Of a DNA stretch of 40,698 nucleotides, positions 24,839 to 32,376 are shown one piece after another; within the stretch, counting starts at the first letter, position 1; each line of letters begins with the position of its first letter. The notes below the pieces were generated by a model that was not told the DNA's origin, did not search any database, and saw only the letters and a program-made list of their open reading frames with translations. A program made the translations under genes and the position numbers. This DNA comes from an uncultured Bacilli bacterium (lineage in GTDB: Bacteria; Bacillota_I; Bacilli_A; RF39; UBA660): positions 1 to 40,698 of the forward strand of contig CAKOOQ010000008.1 of the NCBI GenBank assembly GCA_934098555.1, given 5' to 3'.

Positions 24839-25471
24839 TTATTCATGCTTTTTTTCTTCACGTTCCTTTTTAGAATAAATACACCCACAGTAATCTTGTC
24901 GATATAATTGATATTCTTTAGAATACATAATACTTTTACGATACCCATCTTCTTTTTTAAAGTCACTGACTAAATAGGAAACGCCATATTCTTTGGCTAA
25001 TTCTAAACCAATTTCATTTAGTTTTTGGGCATTTTTATAAGGACTAACCGTTAAACTCGTTCCAAAATAATCAAAATGATTTTCTTTAGCTTTTAAAGCC
25101 GTTTTTTCTAACCGTAAACGATAACACTTAAAACAACGAGGTCCTCTTTCTTTTTCTTCTTCTAAACCTTTGGCCATTTCATGAAATTTTTCATTTTCAT
25201 AATCACAATCTAAAAACGCTAAAGGATACTTGCTTGGAAAAATCTTTAAAAGTCTTTGCTGTTCTTCTTTTCTTTTTAAATATTCTTCGTAAGGTTCAAT
25301 ATTAGGATTATAATAAAACACCGTTATCTTAAAAAAGTTCGCAAGACGAGCGATAACCGCGGTTGAACAAGGGGCACAACACGTATGCAATAAAAGTGTC
25401 GGAACCACCTTTTTCTTTTCAATTTCTAAAATAATTTGTTCCATCAAAACATTATAATTTATTTTTTCCAT
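24839..25471 (-). CDS. queH: Epoxyqueuosine reductase QueH
   Basis: Last step of queuosine synthesis on tRNA (epoxyqueuosine to queuosine), the non-QueG enzyme type (formerly DUF208). 210 residues. The N-terminal 'LLHTCCAPCSTAVIARLA' has the Cys pair and CxxC-like cluster. 'YYNPNIEPYEEYLKRKEEQ', 'GPRCFKCYRLRLEKTA' (second Cys cluster), 'FGTSLTVSPYKN' and 'YRQDYCGCIYS' (third) are all family hallmarks; these cysteines bind an iron-sulfur cluster and a metal. It overlaps the preceding unknown gene by 20 bases. The AAAGGAG site is rather far (about 13 bases) from the ATG. Confidence 0.95.
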   Translation of the reverse strand: MEKINYNVLMEQIILEIEKKKVVPTLLLHTCCAPCSTAVIARLANFFKITVFYYNPNIEPYEEYLKRKEEQQRLLKIFPSKYPLAFLDCDYENEKFHEMAKGLEEEKERGPRCFKCYRLRLEKTALKAKENHFDYFGTSLTVSPYKNAQKLNEIGLELAKEYGVSYLVSDFKKEDGYRKSIMYSKEYQLYRQDYCGCIYSKKEREEKKHE

Positions 25472-26078
25472 ACGTTCTTTTAAGCTCCTTTGATTTTTTT
25501 AAAGAAAATAAAACTCGATCTAAAGCTTCTTTTTCTGTTTCACCTTCTAAAACAGTAACGCGTTTATAGGCCTTGTTATTTTTGTTTTGAACCATAATTG
25601 GTTGTAAAAGCATAGTAAAGTAAATTTTAAAAATGGCCTCTTCTTGTCTAACATAACCTATATAAACTTTTTTGCCATTCCAAAGATGAATTTTCTTTTG
25701 AAAACCGACAAAAGGATACGTAAAACTTACCTGATAACGAGGATTATAAAAGGTTCGACGTTCATCATCCATAAAACTTAAAAGAAAACCATTATTCTCA
25801 ATTTCTTCAAAAGTTTTAATGTTTAATTCAAAAATAGAAGCCCGCCAATTTTTATCATTGATATAAAAATGACAAAACTCCTTACCATAAGAAGACTTTT
25901 TAATACTTATAAATGAAGAGTCTGATAGCTCAACAAGCCTTATAGTATTTTTCTCAATAGTCACTTTTTTATTTTTAGTTAAATGAAGGAGTTCAAGTCT
26001 TTTTTTTGCATCTTCTTCTATTTTAAAAGAAGCCGGATCATACGTAAGAGAAAGTTCCCCTATTCTGGTTGTTATCAT
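25452..26078 (-). CDS. Hypothetical protein between divIB and queH
   Basis: 208 residues, not recognised. Predicted soluble, mixed alpha/beta, with aromatic-rich beta stretches ('FYNPRYQVSFTYPFVGFQ', 'LWNGKKVYIGYVRQEEAIF') and no Cys cluster, signal peptide or membrane segment. The ATG at 26078 has AGGA five bases upstream, while the in-frame ATG at 26084 touches it, so 26078 is preferred. The end overlaps queH by 20 bases, implying translational coupling. Position inside the murG-divIB-queH-spoIVF cluster gives no firm clue. Confidence 0.6.
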   Translation of the reverse strand: MITTRIGELSLTYDPASFKIEEDAKKRLELLHLTKNKKVTIEKNTIRLVELSDSSFISIKKSSYGKEFCHFYINDKNWRASIFELNIKTFEEIENNGFLLSFMDDERRTFYNPRYQVSFTYPFVGFQKKIHLWNGKKVYIGYVRQEEAIFKIYFTMLLQPIMVQNKNNKAYKRVTVLEGETEKEALDRVLFSLKKSKELKRTYGKNKL

Positions 26079-26124
26079 TGTCATCCTTCTTTCTTTGGAA
26101 GATTTATTTTAACATATTATCCTG

Positions 26125-26823
26125 TCAATAGGAAGAAAAAGATATTTTATCGCTAGAAGAGTCCAAGTAAATAATACCTTTTTTATCTTCTAAAGTAGCA
26201 TAAATTTCAATATATTTGTTTAATTTGTCTAAATGAAGAAGGTTGGTATACACCGTGTTGGTATCATTCATTCTAAGTAAAAATCTTTCTTCGTCAATCA
26301 AAACATTATTACTCGTCCAGGGAGAGTATTCAATTTCACTAATAAGAGTTAAGACATTACGATCTATCTTACTTAATTTTTGAATCAGTTTGGTATAGTA
26401 AACATCCGGCACAAAATTAATTAAAATAGGAATACCTTTTAAAGTACTTGCAATTTCTTTGCCTGAAGATAAAACCACTTTACCAGTATTTCGATTATAA
26501 AACAAAGGGGTATCTTCTTCAACTTGAAATGTGATACTACCCGTTGGGCTTTTGATGATTTTTACACTTTTCACATAGGGATTACTTAAGATTTTTTTTT
26601 CAATATCTTTTGTTTTCAAACGAAACAAATAAGGATACTCTTTAAAACCTGCAGCAACAATAATGTCGTTATCCGAAAGGTAATTTGTTCCCGTGACATA
26701 AATATTTGTCGTTTTTAAATTCCATAAATAGCAAAAGAAAGTAAAAACGATAAGTAAAAACAAACAGAACTTACCAAAGGATTTCCATTTAAACTTTCTT
26801 TTTATCACTTTTTTCTTTTGCAT
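26125..26823 (-). CDS. divIB: Cell division protein DivIB/FtsQ
   Basis: Bitopic divisome protein that links early and late division proteins through FtsL/DivIC. 232 residues from ATG 26823; the GTG at 26832 lies within the GGGTGA ribosome binding site. A basic cytoplasmic N-terminus ('MQKKKVIKRKFKWKSF') and one membrane helix ('FCLFLLIVFTFFCYLW') are followed by a FtsQ-type POTRA domain ('NIYVTGTNYLSDNDIIVAAG ... NPYVKSVKIIKSPTGSITFQ'). The C-terminal beta domain contains 'RLNDT'-like substrate-free sequence, as usual. It follows murG by 16 bases, the same neighbourhood as in Bacillus (spoVE-murG-murB-divIB), with murB missing here. Confidence 0.92.
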   Translation of the reverse strand: MQKKKVIKRKFKWKSFGKFCLFLLIVFTFFCYLWNLKTTNIYVTGTNYLSDNDIIVAAGFKEYPYLFRLKTKDIEKKILSNPYVKSVKIIKSPTGSITFQVEEDTPLFYNRNTGKVVLSSGKEIASTLKGIPILINFVPDVYYTKLIQKLSKIDRNVLTLISEIEYSPWTSNNVLIDEERFLLRMNDTNTVYTNLLHLDKLNKYIEIYATLEDKKGIIYLDSSSDKISFSSY

Positions 26824-26839
26824 ACTTTTCACCCTTTTA

Positions 26840-27916
26840 TTATTTTACTATTTTCATAATTTCTTCATAGATAATTTTAGAACTCTCACTTGTTTTTTCT
26901 TTATCCAATTTACTTTTTATCTTTTGTTTAAAAGCCGTATCCCAAAGCATTTTAGAAATGGCATCTTCTAAAGAAGATGAGGTAAGGTCTTTTTCTTCTA
27001 ATAAATAAATAAGACCTTTATCGCTCAATTCCTTGGCATTATAGTATTGATGATTATTGGCAACATTAGGACTTGGAATAATAATAGCGAGTTTTTTTAA
27101 AGCCATAATTTCACTTAAACTTCCCGCACCCGCTCTTGAAATCACCACATCACTTATTTTTAAAAGGCCTGGTAAACCTTCTACGTAAGGTAAAATATGA
27201 ACGTTTGAAGGAAAGGCGTTTTGCTTAAATTCTTCAAAATGTCCTTTACCGGTTATATAACACACTTCATAGTTTTGGGTGCCAATACTTTTTAAAAAGG
27301 AAATCATTTTTTCATTTAAAGAACCGCTTCCTAAACTTCCCGCGACAATCGTAATAAGTTTTTTATCGGGCCTCATCATAAAATCTTTCTTATTCTTTTC
27401 GGGTACTTCTTTAGCCCAAGCACCACAAGGATGACCCGTTAAAATAATCTTCCCTTTTGTTTTTAAATGATTCTCACTTTCTTTAAACGTTACGCCAATT
27501 AAATCAGCATACTTGCTAATCATTTTATTGCTTTTGCCAGGAATACTATTTTGTTCATGAATAAAAATTTTAATATGTTCTTTATGTGCGGCTAAAATAA
27601 CCGGATACGTCACATAGCCACCTACTCCAATCACCACATCCGGTTGTTCTTCTTTTAAAATGTGACGTACTTTTGTAATAGCCTTTTTTACCAAGAAAAC
27701 ATTTTTAATATCTCTACCTATATTTTTACTAAAGCCATAAATTTCTAAAGGAATATAACGGTACCCTAAATGGGGAATGATATCTTTTTCCATGCGGTTA
27801 TAGGTTCCAAAATAAATAACCTCTAAATTTTTATCGTGTTTTTTAAATTCATCTATAATCGCTAAAGCGGGATTTATATGTCCCATCGTACCGCCAGCCG
27901 TGACAACTATTTTCAT
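26840..27916 (-). CDS. murG: MurG, lipid II-forming GlcNAc transferase
   Basis: Transfers GlcNAc from UDP-GlcNAc to lipid I at the inner face of the membrane. 358 residues. The N-terminal glycine loop reads 'VVTAGGTMGHINPALAII' (GGT-x-GH), then 'VIGVGGYVTYPVILAA', 'FIHEQNSIPGKSN', 'TIVAGSLGSGSLNE' and 'VISRAGAGSLSEIMALKK', all diagnostic. The ATG at 27916 has AAAGGA at proper distance; the ATG at 27922 is too close. First gene of murG-divIB-unknown-queH-spoIVFA-spoIVFB and divergent from spoVE/ftsW. Confidence 0.96.
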   Translation of the reverse strand: MKIVVTAGGTMGHINPALAIIDEFKKHDKNLEVIYFGTYNRMEKDIIPHLGYRYIPLEIYGFSKNIGRDIKNVFLVKKAITKVRHILKEEQPDVVIGVGGYVTYPVILAAHKEHIKIFIHEQNSIPGKSNKMISKYADLIGVTFKESENHLKTKGKIILTGHPCGAWAKEVPEKNKKDFMMRPDKKLITIVAGSLGSGSLNEKMISFLKSIGTQNYEVCYITGKGHFEEFKQNAFPSNVHILPYVEGLPGLLKISDVVISRAGAGSLSEIMALKKLAIIIPSPNVANNHQYYNAKELSDKGLIYLLEEKDLTSSSLEDAISKMLWDTAFKQKIKSKLDKEKTSESSKIIYEEIMKIVK

Positions 27917-27977
27917 AAACATTTCCTTTCCTTATAATTTATGTTTTTATTATATCAAAATTAACAAGTTTGGTTAA

Positions 27978-28006
27978 ACATATTTTTTGCTAACTTAGCA
28001 TATGGT
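27978..28006 (+). promoter_or_regulatory. Possible sigma-E type sporulation promoter of spoVE/ftsW
   Basis: ACATATT at 27978-27984 matches the sigma-E -35 pattern (K-M-ATATT) except its first base. A 14-bp spacer follows, then CATATGGT at 27999-28006, which fits CATA----T of the -10 (CATACA-T) but misses the central C-A. In Bacillus spoVE is sigma-E controlled. A vegetative promoter is not evident in the same gap. Confidence 0.4.
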
Positions 28007-28027
28007 TAACTAAAAGCAGGTGATTCT

Positions 28028-29113
28028 TTGAAAAAGCAATTTGATATTCCTTTATTTATCACCGTTATTTTAATTAGTCTTTTTGGTATTGTCATGATTT
28101 ATTCAGCTTCCTCTATCTGGGCCGAATATAAATTTCATGATGCCTTCAAATTTGTTAAAGCTCAAAGTATTTTTTGGATCATTGGCCTTTTTCTTTGTCT
28201 TTTTTTAAGTAAAGTCCCCAGTGAATTTTGGTTTAAAAAAGCCAATAAAATTATTTTCTTGTGTTTTATTTTACTCGTACTCGTTTTAATTCCTGGGATA
28301 GGAACCGTGCGCAATGGGTCGAGAAGTTGGTTTGGACTTGGTGGCTTTGGCATTCAACCCAGTGAATTTTCTAAAGTGGGTTTAATTATCTTTGTTTCTA
28401 AATATTTGTCCCAAAATCAAAAAGATTTAAAAGACATCAAAAAAGGAGTATTCCCTATTCTCTTTTTCATCTTACTTTTTTTTATTCTTATTATGTTAGA
28501 ACCTGACTTTGGAACAGCTATGGTAATTGGTTTAACCTTAATAAGTCTTATTTTTATTAGTGGTGTCAAACTTTCTTTTTTTGTTAAAATAGGTCTTCTT
28601 GGTTTAGGGGGCATCATTCTTCTTATTATCATTGCCCCTTACCGAATGGCGCGTATCATTTCATTTTTAAATCCCTGGACGGACCCCTTAGGTAGTGGTT
28701 TTCAAATCATTCAAAGTTTATATGCCATTGGACCTGGTGGCTTACTCGGTCAAGGATTCTTAAAATCCCATCAAAAACATTTTTACTTACCGGAACCTCA
28801 AACAGATTTTATTTTTTCGATTATTAGTGAAGAATTTGGTTTCTTAGGGGTTTTAATTGTGGTTTCCTTTTTCTTTTTCTTCTTCTATCGTTCCATAAAA
28901 ATTGCTCTTCGTAGTTGGGATTTATTTGATAAATTTTTGGTGTTTGGCCTTGCCATTGGTATTATTATTCAAGCCATGTTAAACCTCTGTGTCGTTATTG
29001 GTCTTTTGCCTGTCACGGGCGTCACTCTGCCCTTTTTTAGCTATGGAGGCTCTAGTCTTTTAATAAGCCTGATAAGTGTAGGTATCATTCTTAGCATCAG
29101 TAGAAAATACTAG
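28028..29113 (+). CDS. spoVE: SEDS-family peptidoglycan polymerase, SpoVE/FtsW type
   Basis: Polymerises glycan strands from lipid II at the septum or, in the sporulation form, for the spore cortex. 361 residues with about ten membrane helices. Family blocks: 'MIYSASSIWAEYKFHD', 'GTVRNGSRSWFGLGGFGIQP' then SEFSK, the catalytic-region Asp in 'LEPDFGTAMVI', 'YAIGPGGLLGQGFLKS', 'LPEPQTDFIFSIISEEFG' and 'LPFFSYGGSSLL'. The start is TTG with AGGTGAT at 28018-28024; no better start exists. Divergence from murG-divIB and the sigma-E-like promoter favour SpoVE over vegetative FtsW or RodA, but the window cannot exclude FtsW, since paralogues may lie elsewhere. Confidence 0.88.
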   Translation: MKKQFDIPLFITVILISLFGIVMIYSASSIWAEYKFHDAFKFVKAQSIFWIIGLFLCLFLSKVPSEFWFKKANKIIFLCFILLVLVLIPGIGTVRNGSRSWFGLGGFGIQPSEFSKVGLIIFVSKYLSQNQKDLKDIKKGVFPILFFILLFFILIMLEPDFGTAMVIGLTLISLIFISGVKLSFFVKIGLLGLGGIILLIIIAPYRMARIISFLNPWTDPLGSGFQIIQSLYAIGPGGLLGQGFLKSHQKHFYLPEPQTDFIFSIISEEFGFLGVLIVVSFFFFFFYRSIKIALRSWDLFDKFLVFGLAIGIIIQAMLNLCVVIGLLPVTGVTLPFFSYGGSSLLISLISVGIILSISRKY

Positions 29114-29115
29114 GT

Positions 29116-29155
29116 CATTGAAAAAAAGTGCCGGAAACGGCAAAAATTTTCAATG
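29116..29155 (+). other. Long two-part inverted repeat after spoVE
   Basis: CATTGAAAA (29116-29124) pairs with TTTTCAATG (29147-29155), enclosing TGCCG-GAAA-CGGCA (29129-29142), a five-bp stem with a GNRA tetraloop. It begins two bases after the spoVE stop. No T run follows, so it is not a standard terminator, though it could stop or stabilise the transcript. Confidence 0.7.
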
Positions 29156-29165
29156 GATAATAATA

Positions 29166-29856
29166 ATGAAAGGAATAAAAAAAGAAGGATATTTAAATAA
29201 GCATATTGAAAAAAAGAAAACAATTTAATTAAAATTATAACAGGCATAAGGCGAAGCGGCAAATCCTACTTATTAAACCCTTTGTACAAAAATTATTTGT
29301 TACAAAATGGCGCTTACACCTTTACTTCTAACGGCTATAAAGAGGTATCTATTAATACCATTAATTCTTATTTAAACTATTTAATTGATGCCTTTTTAAT
29401 CGAAAAAGTAAAACGTTATGATGTAAAAAGCAAAAAATATATTTCAACACCTTCAAAATATTATTTTTCAGACATTGGTCTTCGAAACGCCCGCTTAAAT
29501 TTTAGACAACAAGAAGAAAATCATATCATGGAAAATATTGTTTACAACGAACTGTTAACCCGAGGATATAATGTCGATGTTGGTGTCGTGGAAACAAGAG
29601 AAAAAGATACTCGTAAACAACTAGAGGTCGACTTTGTTTGTAATCAATCTTATAAAAGATATTACATTTAAGTTGCCTTAAACTTAGATACAAGAAAAAA
29701 ACACTTCAAGAAGAAAAATCGTCATTAAATATCAATGATAATTTCAAAAAAATTATTATTGTAAAAGACGACATTATCAAATGGTATACCGAAGAAGGTA
29801 TCCTTGTGATTGAAACATTAGAATTTCTTCTTAATAAAGATAGTTTAGACTTATAA
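29166..29856 (+). pseudogene. Decayed ATP-binding protein (AAA_14/DUF4143 type)
   Basis: Remains of a ~400-residue ATPase. The N-terminus opens at ATG 29166 ('MKGIKKEGYLNKHIEKK'), shifts frame in an A run near 29216, and continues with the P-loop 'IITGIRRSGKSYLL'. Then about 200 residues are missing (from Walker A to the start of DUF4143), joining 'YKNYLLQNG' to 'YTFTSNGYKEVSINTINSYL'. The DUF4143 part ('KYYFSDIGLRNARLNFRQ', 'EVDFVCNQ') stops at 29671, and the C-terminal tail ('KKIIIVKDDIIKWYTEEG ... FLLNKDSLDL') follows in another frame to 29856. Three lesions rule out a working gene. Such ATPases are common accessory genes in gut Bacillota; function unclear. Confidence 0.85.
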
Positions 29857-29882
29857 AAACTCCTTTTTCAAGGAGTTTTTAT
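29853..29882. terminator. Strong bidirectional terminator
   Basis: A perfect 13-bp stem (ATAAAAACTCCTT at 29853-29865, loop TTTC, AAGGAGTTTTTAT at 29870-29882). It ends the 29868-30269 gene, whose TGA stop is inside the hairpin, and also closes the decayed ATPase gene from the other side. Confidence 0.85.
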
Positions 29883-30269
29883 AGTTGTATTTTTATATCC
29901 TAATAAATACAAACGATAAATAAGATCATCATAGTAACTGTTTAAATTAGGATTTTGCTGTTGCTTAGCTTGATTAATGGTATACCATAATAAATAAAGG
30001 TCATTGTATTCTTTTAACATTTTATCTTTTAATTCTTCTTCTTTACATGTCATAGCCTTTTGATAATAATCATTTAATGCCTGAATAATATACGTATCTA
30101 GCATATTATAATTCACACGCCCGACCGAAAGAATAAGAACTCCTTTATTACGATAAAAAGGACGCATTGTCTTCTTTTTAAAATCAAAGCTTTCATTCAC
30201 ATGAACAATGCCTTTTTCACTATGATTGTCAAGCCATTGCAAATCTTTATATTCTGGATTTTGAAACAT
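29868..30269 (-). CDS. Small hypothetical protein
   Basis: 133 residues, not recognised. Rich in Tyr, Asn and Leu, probably helical in the second half ('LNDYYQKAMTCKEEELKDKM ... LYLLWYTINQAKQQQ'), with no membrane segment. The start is ATG 30269 with GGGTGAT four bases upstream; the GTG within that motif is not the start. Stop TGA inside its terminator, so it is transcribed as its own unit or after mtaB-opposite genes; the gap of 57 bases to the mtaB stop on the same strand leaves co-transcription with mtaB open. Confidence 0.55.
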   Translation of the reverse strand: MFQNPEYKDLQWLDNHSEKGIVHVNESFDFKKKTMRPFYRNKGVLILSVGRVNYNMLDTYIIQALNDYYQKAMTCKEEELKDKMLKEYNDLYLLWYTINQAKQQQNPNLNSYYDDLIYRLYLLGYKNTTIKTP

Positions 30270-30326
30270 TTTTATCACCCTAAGTATTCTAATACTATTT
30301 TAACAAAATTTGACATTTTATTCCAT

Positions 30327-31580
30327 CTATATTTTACCAATTAACATATTTTCTTTTAAAGCTGTTATCTTTACTTCCAACATTTCGTTAGGCTTGACAT
30401 CCTCTTGGATATGAACTTTTAAATAATTAGACGTACAGCCAATATTATCTTGTTCCGTTAAAACAAGCATTTTTTGGCCAACAAATTTTTGAGCGTATTC
30501 TTTCTCTAATTTATCCGATAGTTCACATAAAACTTTACTACGACGATGTTTTTCTTTGCTTTCTACTTGCATAGGCATCAAAGAAGCCGCGGTTTTTTGT
30601 CTTATGGAATATGGAAAAACATGAATTTTACTAAAGGCGATTTCTTCACAGGTAGCCAGTGTTTTTAAAAATAATTCTTCAGTTTCATAAGGGTGGCCTA
30701 CGATAACATCCGTTGTAATAGAAATATCAGGCCGTATACTTCTAATTTCTTTAATCTTATTTTTGTATTCTAAAAGCGTATATTTTCGATTCATCTTCTT
30801 TAATATTTCATCAGAACCAGCTTGTAAAGGAATATGCATATGATTACATATTTTAGGATTATTTTTAAGTTCCATCATAAATTTTTCATTTAATTCGGTA
30901 ACTTCAATAGAAGAAATACGAATGCGTTTTAGATCTTCTATTTGACTTGCTTCATGAATTAAGTCCGTTAAATCTTTGCCATTATCTTCATAGGAACCTG
31001 TATGAATACCCGTTAAAACGATTTCTTGGTGGCCATTTTCGACTAACTTTTTTATCTCATCAATAGCTTCATTAAAGTTTTTGTTTCTTCTTTGTTTTCT
31101 TAAATAAGGAATAATACAGTAACTACAAAAATTATCACATCCATCTTGAATTTTAATAAAAGCTCTCGTATGGGTTGTGAACTTATCGATATGCATAGAT
31201 TCAAAAGCAACATCTCTCTTGCTCGTAAAATATTGATATTTTTCATGACTTTGCATGTAATTTTCCACAAGTTCTAAAATGTCATTTTTTCCAACATTAC
31301 CAATTAAGATATCCACACCCATTTCATCATAAGACACTTGATTATTTTCTGATGAACAGCCACATACGACCAAAATGGCATCGTTATGATTTTTTTTAAA
31401 CCGCCGTACCATCTTACGAGATTTTTGGTCGGCAATATTCGTAACAGAACACGTATTAACAATAATAATATCTGGATTTTCATTATCCATTTCATAACCA
31501 CTTTGTAAAAATTCTTCTTTAATCACTTCCGATTCATAGGCATTTACTTTACAGCCTAAAGTATAGATATAAAATTTCAT
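30327..31580 (-). CDS. mtaB: MtaB, tRNA t6A37 methylthiotransferase
   Basis: Radical-SAM enzyme converting N6-threonylcarbamoyladenosine-37 to its 2-methylthio form (ms2t6A) in tRNA. 417 residues. The N-terminal UPF0004 domain begins 'FYIYTLGCKVNAYESE' and carries cluster cysteines also in 'VNTCSVTNIADQKSRK' and 'VVCGCSSEN'. The radical-SAM C-x3-C-x2-C is 'DGCDNFCSYCIIPYLR', followed by 'EIVLTGIHTGSY' and 'HMHIPLQAGSDEILKKMNR'; a TRAM domain ends the protein. 'LGCKVNAYES' and 'SVTNIADQKSR' separate MtaB from MiaB. AGGAAGTG supplies the ribosome binding site. Confidence 0.94.
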   Translation of the reverse strand: MKFYIYTLGCKVNAYESEVIKEEFLQSGYEMDNENPDIIIVNTCSVTNIADQKSRKMVRRFKKNHNDAILVVCGCSSENNQVSYDEMGVDILIGNVGKNDILELVENYMQSHEKYQYFTSKRDVAFESMHIDKFTTHTRAFIKIQDGCDNFCSYCIIPYLRKQRRNKNFNEAIDEIKKLVENGHQEIVLTGIHTGSYEDNGKDLTDLIHEASQIEDLKRIRISSIEVTELNEKFMMELKNNPKICNHMHIPLQAGSDEILKKMNRKYTLLEYKNKIKEIRSIRPDISITTDVIVGHPYETEELFLKTLATCEEIAFSKIHVFPYSIRQKTAASLMPMQVESKEKHRRSKVLCELSDKLEKEYAQKFVGQKMLVLTEQDNIGCTSNYLKVHIQEDVKPNEMLEVKITALKENMLIGKI

Positions 31581-31606
31581 AAAACACTTCCTAATCTTTT
31601 AATATG

Positions 31607-31650
31607 AAAACAAAAAAAGACGTCCTTGTCAAGATGATAGACGACTTTCT
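31607..31650 (-). terminator. Terminator of the surface-protein/nuclease operon
   Basis: Minus strand AAAGTCGTC pairs with GACGTCTTT (one T-T mismatch) around a ~15-base loop, followed by further T. The nuclease TGA stop (31629-31631) lies within the loop region. Confidence 0.65.
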
Positions 31651-32354
31651 CCGGTTTGATAATCAATTTCAATACCTTTTTGAACGTTATAAACATAAAT
31701 ATTAAAAGAAATACCTTCGCCATGGTCTTCAACCGAATAACCTTCCATTAAAGCTCCACTGGCAAGTAAATTATTCCCCTCAAAAATAGGCGTTACCCGA
31801 TATAAAACATGATTATTTGTTTTTTTAACATAATCAGCCACCTTATTTTCATAAGTTAGCATCGGCCCAATATTCATTTGTCTTGTACAGGTAATTAAAT
31901 TCTTTTCATTGGCATTTTCACCCGTTAACTGGTATCCAATTAAATGACAACGATTATACAAATATTTACCATCAACATTATCATATTTAACAGTATGCCA
32001 ACCAGTTGGTTTAACCATACCAATACTACCACGAGGTTCGGTTGGTATCGTTTCTACTCCCACTAAAGCAGAAGCGGTACCACATCTTCCTAAAGAATCT
32101 AAATCACTATAAGACTCAAAAGAAGTCGTTTTATATTCGCTTTCTTTAAAGAAAGGAATATTATTATTAATATAAACATAATCTTCGCCGGCATAAGTTG
32201 GAATATTTTCAATGGAATAACTCTCTTTAGATTCAAATAAATGACTAAAATCATAATCACTAAACCAAATAGAACTTACCAAACTAAATACTAAAAAGAT
32301 AATAATACTGACCTGTGTCACATAAGAATTTTTCTTTCGTTTTCGTTTAACCAT
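31629..32354 (-). CDS. Membrane-anchored DNA/RNA non-specific endonuclease
   Basis: 241 residues of the EndA/NUC (beta-beta-alpha-metal) family. After a basic start ('MVKRKRKKNSYVTQ') one hydrophobic segment ('VSIIIFLVFSLVSSIWF') anchors or exports it. The catalytic block is 'YNRCHLIGYQLTGENANEKN' with the active His and the metal-binding Asn, followed by 'LITCTRQMNIGPMLTYENKV'. The family's RGH appears as RCH, a variant seen in this branch. Likely acts outside the cell on DNA, for nutrition, uptake or defence; EndA serves DNA entry in pneumococcus. AGGAGGTG is a very strong ribosome binding site. It follows the putative DGR target by 22 bases in the same transcript. Confidence 0.85.
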   Translation of the reverse strand: MVKRKRKKNSYVTQVSIIIFLVFSLVSSIWFSDYDFSHLFESKESYSIENIPTYAGEDYVYINNNIPFFKESEYKTTSFESYSDLDSLGRCGTASALVGVETIPTEPRGSIGMVKPTGWHTVKYDNVDGKYLYNRCHLIGYQLTGENANEKNLITCTRQMNIGPMLTYENKVADYVKKTNNHVLYRVTPIFEGNNLLASGALMEGYSVEDHGEGISFNIYVYNVQKGIEIDYQTGESRLSS

Positions 32355-32376
32355 ATGACACCTCCTTTATTTAATT

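Noticed and set aside
27870..27910. MurG glycine loop GGTMGH as a loss-of-function variant
   Set aside because: The third Gly of this loop varies in functional MurG proteins (for example Val in staphylococci), and all other motifs are intact.
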